Shown piece by piece: positions 32,559 through 36,949 of a DNA stretch of 36,949 nucleotides (the stretch's first letter is position 1; every line of letters starts with the position of its first letter). The stretch spans positions 1-36,949 of the forward strand of contig JAFAZN010000139.1 of the NCBI GenBank assembly GCA_019239775.1, given 5' to 3'. The DNA is from Chloroflexota bacterium. GTDB lineage: Bacteria; Chloroflexota; UBA6077; CF-72. A model generated the notes under the pieces. The model made no database searches. It saw nothing but the letters and a program-made list of their open reading frames with translations, and had not been told where the DNA came from. Position numbers and translations under genes: made by a program.

Positions 32559-33329
32559 GTGATCCAACCGGGTACCCGCGCCGACGGCCGCACGGCCGAA
32601 CAGTTGCGCCCCGTCAGCATCGAGCCCCGTTTTCTCACTGCTACCCCAGCCTCCTGCGTGATTCGCATGGGCCAGACGTGGGTGCTGTGCTCCGCGGCCG
32701 TCGAGGAGCAGGTGCCGGGCTTCTTGCAGGGTCGAGGGCAGGGCTGGGTTACCAGCGAGTACGCGATGATTCCGCCGTCGAGCCCGCAGCGCATTCCATG
32801 GAACCGCGGCATCAGCGGTGGCCGCCAGCAGGAGATCAGCCGCTTGATCGGGCGCGGGCTGCGCGCGGCCATTGACATGAAAAAGCTCGGCGAACGGCAG
32901 ATCATGCTGGACTGCACGGTCCTGCAAGCTGACGGGGGGACGCGGACTGCTTCTGTGACCGGCGCGTATGTCGCGCTTGCGCTCGCGGTTCACGACCTGC
33001 TGAGTTCAGGCAAGCTGACCGTTTCGCCCCTCATCACGCCGGTGGCCGCCGTGAGCGTGGGGCTGGTCCACGGCGAGGCGCTACTGGATCTGGCCTACGT
33101 GGAAGACTCCATTGCAGACGCGGACGTCAACGTGATCCAGACGTTAGCTGGCGACCTCGTGGAGGTGCAGGGCACGGCAGAAGGCGCAGCGTTTCCGCGC
33201 GAACAGCTCGACCGGCTCTTGGACATGGCCTCCTTGGGTAACGGCCAGTTGTTCGCTGCGCAGCAGAATGCCCTGGCGCAAGTGCTGCCAGCGCCCGCCA
33301 TCGCCGCGCTCGTGCGCAATCCCGACTAG
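32559..33329 (+). CDS. rph: Ribonuclease PH
   Basis: This is a 256-residue phosphorolytic 3'-5' exoribonuclease that trims tRNA 3' ends, normally as a hexamer. Highly conserved blocks: RADGRTAEQLRPVSIEP (N-terminus), CSAAVEEQVPGFLQGRGQGW, the phosphate-binding region RLIGRGLRAAIDMKKLGERQ, LDCTVLQADGGTRTASVTGA (about 127-146), and YVEDSIADADVNVIQT followed by VEVQGTAEGAAF. The length is normal. The start is a GTG with GGAG 14 bases upstream, so initiation may be weak. It is divergent from the SOD-like gene with only 34 bases between the starts. A hairpin follows the stop. Confidence 0.96.
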   Translation: MIQPGTRADGRTAEQLRPVSIEPRFLTATPASCVIRMGQTWVLCSAAVEEQVPGFLQGRGQGWVTSEYAMIPPSSPQRIPWNRGISGGRQQEISRLIGRGLRAAIDMKKLGERQIMLDCTVLQADGGTRTASVTGAYVALALAVHDLLSSGKLTVSPLITPVAAVSVGLVHGEALLDLAYVEDSIADADVNVIQTLAGDLVEVQGTAEGAAFPREQLDRLLDMASLGNGQLFAAQQNALAQVLPAPAIAALVRNPD

Positions 33330-33341
33330 AGCCCTTCTCTC

Positions 33342-33369
33342 GGGAGGGTTCCCCGCAGGGTTTCCTCCC
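33342..33369 (+). terminator. Possible terminator hairpin downstream of rph
   Basis: GGGAGG (33342-33347) pairs with CCTCCC (33364-33369). Inside, CCC and GGG form a second small stem around CGCA. It lies about 13 bases after the rph stop. No T-run follows, so the call is tentative; it may mark the end of the rph message before the LLM oxidoreductase gene. Confidence 0.35.
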
Positions 33370-33437
33370 CAGAAGACTTCCCTCCGCCTCTGCGCGCGCA
33401 GCGAACGTGGCGCTGGGCTCAGGTACGCTGATCCGCG

Positions 33438-34301
33438 TTGCAGATTGGCGTTGTGTTCCCGCAGACCGAAATCGGCGCGGATCCGAGCGGAGTGAAGGCC
33501 TACGCCCAGGCCGTCCAGCAGATGGGCTTCGCGCACCTGGCGGCCTATGACCACGTCCTGGGCGCCGACAAGTCAATGCGCCCAGACTGGCGCGGCTATT
33601 CGTCCGAGAGTCTGTTCCACGAGCCGATGGTGCTCTTCGGCTACCTCGCGGCGATTGCCCCAGGTCTCGAGCTGGTGCCACAGGTGATCATCCTGCCGCA
33701 GCGGCAGACAGCGCTGCTGGCCAAGCAGGCGGCCGAAGTTGACGTGCTGACGGGCGGCAAACTGCGACTCGGCGTGGGCATCGGCTGGAACGCCGTGGAG
33801 TACGAAGGTCTCGGCATGGATTTCCGAAACCGCGGTCGGCGTTTCGAGGAGCAGATCGCCCTTCTCCGGCGACTCTGGACCGAGCCCGTCATCACCTACG
33901 AGGGCAGGTACGACCGTATCACCGCGGCAGGTCTCAACCCCCTGCCCATCCAGCAGCCGATACCGCTCTGGATTGGAGCTTCAGCCGAGGCGGCACTGAA
34001 GCGGGCGGCGATCCTGGCAGACGGCTATTTCCCCCAGCGACCTTTGGAAGGGGGCTGGCCGGCAACCGTGGCGAAGATCCGGCAGTGGCGGGCTGAGGCT
34101 GGTAGAGATCCGAAAGAGTTCGGCATCGACGCGCGCATCAACCTGGGAGACGGAAACCCTGAGGATTGGCGCAAAGCCGCCGAAGACTGGCGCGGCCTCG
34201 GGGCGACGCACCTGTCGATCAACACGATGGGTGCAGGGTTGCAGGGTGCCGACGCCCACGTCGACGCGCTCCGCAGGGTGCAAGCCGCCATCACCGTTTG
34301 A
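33438..34301 (+). CDS. LLM-class (luciferase-like) flavin or F420-dependent oxidoreductase
   Basis: This is a 287-residue cytoplasmic TIM-barrel enzyme of the luciferase-like monooxygenase superfamily. Typical features: IGVVFPQTEIGADPSG at the N-terminus, GFAHLAAYDHVLG, the strand LELVPQVIILPQRQTALLAKQAAEVD, and the glycine-rich KLRLGVGIGWNAVEYEGLG (about 111-129), as in F420-dependent members annotated as LLM class. The late PIPLWIGASAEAALKRAA block is also standard. Whether it uses F420 or FMN cannot be decided here, and the substrate is unknown. The TTG start is at the conserved first strand; no clear ribosome site is visible. The next gene starts seven bases after its stop, so the two are probably co-transcribed. 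Confidence 0.9.
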   Translation: MQIGVVFPQTEIGADPSGVKAYAQAVQQMGFAHLAAYDHVLGADKSMRPDWRGYSSESLFHEPMVLFGYLAAIAPGLELVPQVIILPQRQTALLAKQAAEVDVLTGGKLRLGVGIGWNAVEYEGLGMDFRNRGRRFEEQIALLRRLWTEPVITYEGRYDRITAAGLNPLPIQQPIPLWIGASAEAALKRAAILADGYFPQRPLEGGWPATVAKIRQWRAEAGRDPKEFGIDARINLGDGNPEDWRKAAEDWRGLGATHLSINTMGAGLQGADAHVDALRRVQAAITV

Positions 34302-34308
34302 TGTATCC

Positions 34309-35316
34309 GTGATCCCTCTTGGCGACAGCGTCGGCGGGCAGCGGCGCCCGATCGTCACGATCACTCTGATCGCCCTGTGCGCGCTGGTCTTCCTATACGA
34401 GCTCACGCTGCGCGGCGCCGCGCTGGATCGCTTCGTCTCTCAGTGGGGCGCCGAGCCCCGGCTGGTCATGGCGGCCCTGCGGCCAGGTGCAAACACCAAT
34501 CACCTGGCGCTGCTCACGCTGATCACCAGCCAGTTCATCCACGCTGGCTTCCTGCACCTCGGCGGCAACATGCTGTTCCTGTGGGTCTTCGGCCGCGCCG
34601 TGGAGGACCGCCTTGGCTCAGCGCTGTTTCTGCCGTTCTACCTGATCACCGGCGCCTTGGCGGGACTCGTGCAGTGCGCAATCTCGAGTGGCGAGAGCCT
34701 GCCGCTGATTGGCGCTAGTGGCGCCATCGCGGGCGTTCTTGGCCTGTACTTCCTCAGCTATCCCACCGCGTGGGTGCGCGTGCTGGTGCCAGTGCTCTTC
34801 TTTTTCTGGACGTTCGATCTCCCAGCGGTTCTTGTCCTGGCGTTCTGGTTCGTGAGCCAGTTCTTCAGTGGGATCGCCGCGATCACTACCGCGAGTCGAG
34901 CGACCAGCAGCGACGTCGCCGTGTGGGCGCACGTCGCCGGTTTTCTGATCGGCGTCGGGTGCGCCTTTGTGTTGCCGAAGGGCAGAACCGCGGGTCCCGT
35001 CGGACGCGGCTTGAGCCTGCAACGCGCCGATGCGCCTGGTCCCGCTCGGCTCGTCACTTCGATTGCTGATCTCGCGGCCCTGCTGCTGGCCGCGCGCCTG
35101 GTGTTGCGCTTTTTCGGCCTGGTCGCCGCGCGCTCGCCACTTGCAGTGGTGGCGTTTCCGATCGTCTCAATCACCGAGCCGGTGGTGGCGCCGTTCCAGG
35201 GCGTGCTGCCCACGGTTCGTGTGCTGGGCGGACTCCTGGAGACTTCGACGCTGGTCGCGATGGTTGGTGTGTATCTGCTCGCCGGACTGGTGGGCCAGGT
35301 GTTCGTGAAGCGTTGA
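34309..35316 (+). CDS. Rhomboid intramembrane serine protease fused to a YggT domain
   Basis: This is a 335-residue polytopic membrane protein. The rhomboid part (about 1-225) has the classic HxxxxHxxxN motif (His78, His83, Asn87 in FIHAGFLHLGGNML), the catalytic Ser137 in GASGAIAG, and the catalytic His208 in WAHVAGFLIG, so it should be an active protease. After a hydrophilic linker (about 224-248), residues about 250-335 form a YggT domain with two hydrophobic regions around PIVSITEPVVAPFQGVLP. That is the same motif as in the free YggT protein at 27286-27807. The GTG at 34309 is chosen because rhomboid homology starts at IPLGD just after it; an ATG at 34301 is out of frame. It overlaps nothing and probably shares a transcript with the LLM gene. 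Confidence 0.88.
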   Translation: MIPLGDSVGGQRRPIVTITLIALCALVFLYELTLRGAALDRFVSQWGAEPRLVMAALRPGANTNHLALLTLITSQFIHAGFLHLGGNMLFLWVFGRAVEDRLGSALFLPFYLITGALAGLVQCAISSGESLPLIGASGAIAGVLGLYFLSYPTAWVRVLVPVLFFFWTFDLPAVLVLAFWFVSQFFSGIAAITTASRATSSDVAVWAHVAGFLIGVGCAFVLPKGRTAGPVGRGLSLQRADAPGPARLVTSIADLAALLLAARLVLRFFGLVAARSPLAVVAFPIVSITEPVVAPFQGVLPTVRVLGGLLETSTLVAMVGVYLLAGLVGQVFVKR

Positions 35317-35330
35317 TGGGATACTGAAGC

Positions 35331-36071
35331 GTGGGCCTTGCCGATCTGCACCTGCACACGCTCGCCTCCGACGGCCTCATCGGCCCAGAGGCGCTGGTGG
35401 ACTACGTCGAGGCGCACACCCAACTCGACGTTATCGCGGTGACGGACCACGACGAAACCTCAGCAGCCCTGTTCGCGCGCGAACACGCAAGAGCCAGCGG
35501 CTTCCGCGTTGAGGTTGTTCCGGGTGTGGAGGTCACCACGCGTGACGGCCACCTGCTGTGTTTATGGCTGGACGAGCGACCGCCCGCGCTGCAGTCGCTG
35601 GAGCCCACGGCGGAGTGGGTTCTTTCGCACGGAGGTCTCTGCGTGGCGCCGCACCCGTTCACGCGTTGGACGCACTCGCTGAGTGAACGCGCGCTGCTCG
35701 CCGCGGTGGACAGCAACCTCGTTGCGGGTATCGAGGTGATGAACGCCAGTCTGGCGGGGCGTGCGTCGCGTCCGCGGGCGCTGGCATTCGCCGAGGCGCA
35801 TGGACTGGCGCACTTAGGCGGTTCGGATGCGCACATGGTCTCGATGGTTGGCCTGGCCCAAACGCGCTTCGCCGGGCGCACCGCCGCCGATTTGCGTCTG
35901 GCCATCGAGACAGCGACGACCGAGGCGCGCGGGCGGTTCGCTACGCCCCGAGAGATGGCTAGCGAAGCAATCCCACAGCTCGCGCGCAGCATGCTGCACC
36001 TGCCCCTGCGACGCGTGGTGCGCTACGCCCGCGACCGCCGCGCGAGCCTCGCCAGGGCAAACTCACGTTAG
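35331..36071 (+). CDS. PHP-domain phosphoesterase (TrpH/YciV-like)
   Basis: This is a 246-residue cytoplasmic metal-dependent phosphoesterase. The PHP metal-binding motifs can all be read: DLHLHT with His7 and His9, the following SDG, VTDHDE (about 37-42), PGVEVTT with the conserved Glu, APHPF, and the closing GGSDAHM (about 163-169). Members such as YciV/RnaAM hydrolyse nucleoside 3',5'-bisphosphates and short RNA. This could link to RNA turnover with rph nearby, but the family is diverse. The GTG start lies 14 bases after the rhomboid-YggT stop. The C-terminal 40 residues are basic (RRVVRYARDRR) and unassigned. Confidence 0.87.
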   Translation: MGLADLHLHTLASDGLIGPEALVDYVEAHTQLDVIAVTDHDETSAALFAREHARASGFRVEVVPGVEVTTRDGHLLCLWLDERPPALQSLEPTAEWVLSHGGLCVAPHPFTRWTHSLSERALLAAVDSNLVAGIEVMNASLAGRASRPRALAFAEAHGLAHLGGSDAHMVSMVGLAQTRFAGRTAADLRLAIETATTEARGRFATPREMASEAIPQLARSMLHLPLRRVVRYARDRRASLARANSR

Positions 36072-36102
36072 AGGCGCGCGACCTTGCGCTAAGATCCCGG
36101 CG

Positions 36103-36888
36103 ATGACTGAAGCTCCGGGCGGGAGTGCAGGGTTCGGCCACGGCTCGGACCCTGAAGAGCATGAAGCCCTCCTTCGCCGTATCCGAGAGTTTCTGAGGCA
36201 CGGTGCGGCCGCGGAAGCGGGCGTGGAGGAATGGGGCGAGTTCGCCGCGCAGCTGCGCTTCCTGCGCGAGGAGCTGCCACCGGAAGAGCGCAGCGCGTTG
36301 CTGGAGCGTTGGGACCGGGTCCTGCTGCGCGCGCTGCCGGACCTGCAGCTTCCAACGGACCAGCGCGAGAACGTGCTGTTGGCGCTGGAAGCCGCGGCGG
36401 CTGAGGGAGCGGCGTGGGCCGCGCTGGAAGACCGCGCGCCACCAGAGCAGGCCAGCGGAGTGGCGCCGGTCCTCCGCCCGTCGGTGTGGACGTTGGATTG
36501 GGAATCGGCGGGTGGCGGAGACGAGGAGTCGGAGCATCGTGACGACGAGGCGCTGGTGCTGACTGCCGCGGACGTGCGTACCGAGGCGCGTTTCGTCCTG
36601 GCGGACCGCCTGGTACTGGCGCACCTCGCCGCCGACGTGCGTGGCCTCCTCGCCGAAGGCCAAAACGTGCCAACGTTCCCTGACGCCGAGCAGCCAACTG
36701 GCTTACCGAGCTTGCGCGTAGACGCTGAAGCAGGCTTCGCGTGTACGGGCTTCTCGATCCGCGGCCTGCCAGCGATCGGCATCCAGTCGTCGCGCAACGA
36801 TCCGCCGCTGGCGTTCCTGGTCCTCGACGCCGACCAGCTCGGCGAGCTCCTCGAGCGCGCCCGCGAACTGCTCGGCACCTCCGCCTGA
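36103..36888 (+). CDS. Uncharacterised acidic protein
   Basis: This is a 261-residue protein not recognised by family. The ATG at 36103 is chosen because it follows the PHP gene's stop by 31 bases, although the frame is open further upstream. The N-terminal half is helical and rich in Glu, Ala and Arg (DPEEHEALLRRIREFLRHGA; LRFLREELPPEERSALLERW). Next comes an acidic loop at about 142-152 (GGGDEESEHRDDE). The C-terminal third looks like a small alpha/beta domain, with GFACTGFSIRGLPAIGIQSS and PLAFLVLDADQLGELLERA. No signal peptide, membrane segment or catalytic motif is seen. It is the last gene of the plus-strand run and is followed by a strong hairpin. The coding call itself is secure from codon bias and context. 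Confidence 0.75.
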   Translation: MTEAPGGSAGFGHGSDPEEHEALLRRIREFLRHGAAAEAGVEEWGEFAAQLRFLREELPPEERSALLERWDRVLLRALPDLQLPTDQRENVLLALEAAAAEGAAWAALEDRAPPEQASGVAPVLRPSVWTLDWESAGGGDEESEHRDDEALVLTAADVRTEARFVLADRLVLAHLAADVRGLLAEGQNVPTFPDAEQPTGLPSLRVDAEAGFACTGFSIRGLPAIGIQSSRNDPPLAFLVLDADQLGELLERARELLGTSA

Positions 36889-36894
36889 ACCACA

Positions 36895-36924
36895 GCCGGC
36901 CGCCCCGGGCGCTGGGCGGCCGGC
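36895..36924 (+). terminator. Strong hairpin after the uncharacterised acidic protein gene
   Basis: GCCGGCCGCCC (36895-36905) and GGGCGGCCGGC (36914-36924) form a perfect 11-bp, all-G/C stem with an eight-base loop, starting six bases after the stop codon. It is followed by AATATATTCC, which is A/T-rich but not a T-tract. It is probably the transcript end for the plus-strand run. Confidence 0.6.
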
Positions 36925-36949
36925 AATATATTCCGTGGCGGCCAGGCGA

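Noticed and set aside
1..36949. CRISPR arrays, transposases, integrases, tRNA or rRNA genes
   Set aside because: None found on reading both strands. The only long repeats are codon repeats for Gly, Ala/Thr and Pro/Thr linkers.

Overview
This window is a G+C-rich (about two thirds G+C by eye), densely coded bacterial chromosome segment. It carries about 31 protein genes, no RNA genes, no insertion sequences, no phage genes and no CRISPR array. The gene mix suggests a Chloroflexota-like or related Terrabacteria lineage: exported proteins with TPTP/Ala-Thr linkers, a class E/F-like sortase, DUF1707, LtrA, GYD, an LLM oxidoreductase, YggT, and an SNF2 helicase paired with a SWIM-finger protein. 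This is inference from families and style; there is no marker gene such as rRNA to fix the taxonomy.

Layout, left to right. (1) 1-2541, minus strand: a cell-surface cluster made of a small C-terminally anchored exported protein, a multidomain sortase, and an Ala-rich exported protein running off the left edge. (2) 2716-9656, minus strand: a peptide-type ABC importer (substrate-binding lipoprotein, two permeases, no ATPase in the window), then a double-ACT protein, an aldehyde dehydrogenase and an LtrA membrane protein. (3) 9947-14593: a GlsB/YeaQ-like membrane protein, a spermidine-synthase-like methyltransferase, an anchored protein sharing its C-terminal domain with the sortase, a DUF1707 protein, a GYD protein, an isochorismatase-family hydrolase and a diverged LCP-type protein. 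(4) 14656-21788: a soluble chemoreceptor-PilZ fusion, a ThDP-dependent enzyme, an XpaC-like/TelA pair, an exported protein and a GntR/HutC regulator. (5) 21742-27807: type II NADH dehydrogenase, a BadF-type kinase, a large secreted subtilase and a YggT protein. (6) 27885-36888: SNF2 helicase plus SWIM protein, a surface protein resembling Cu/Zn superoxide dismutase without its metal ligands, RNase PH, an LLM oxidoreductase, a rhomboid-YggT fusion, a PHP phosphoesterase and an unidentified acidic protein.

The points most worth following are: a C-terminal domain of about 135 residues shared by the sortase and a second anchored protein; the apparently metal-less SOD-like protein; the RNA hairpin that pairs both the Shine-Dalgarno and the start codon of telA; the rhomboid-YggT fusion; the chemoreceptor-PilZ fusion with an imperfect c-di-GMP motif; and the SNF2-SWIM pair. 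No gene-free stretch exceeds 300 bases. The longest, 9657-9946, holds a candidate promoter, a perfect inverted repeat and a terminator-like hairpin.
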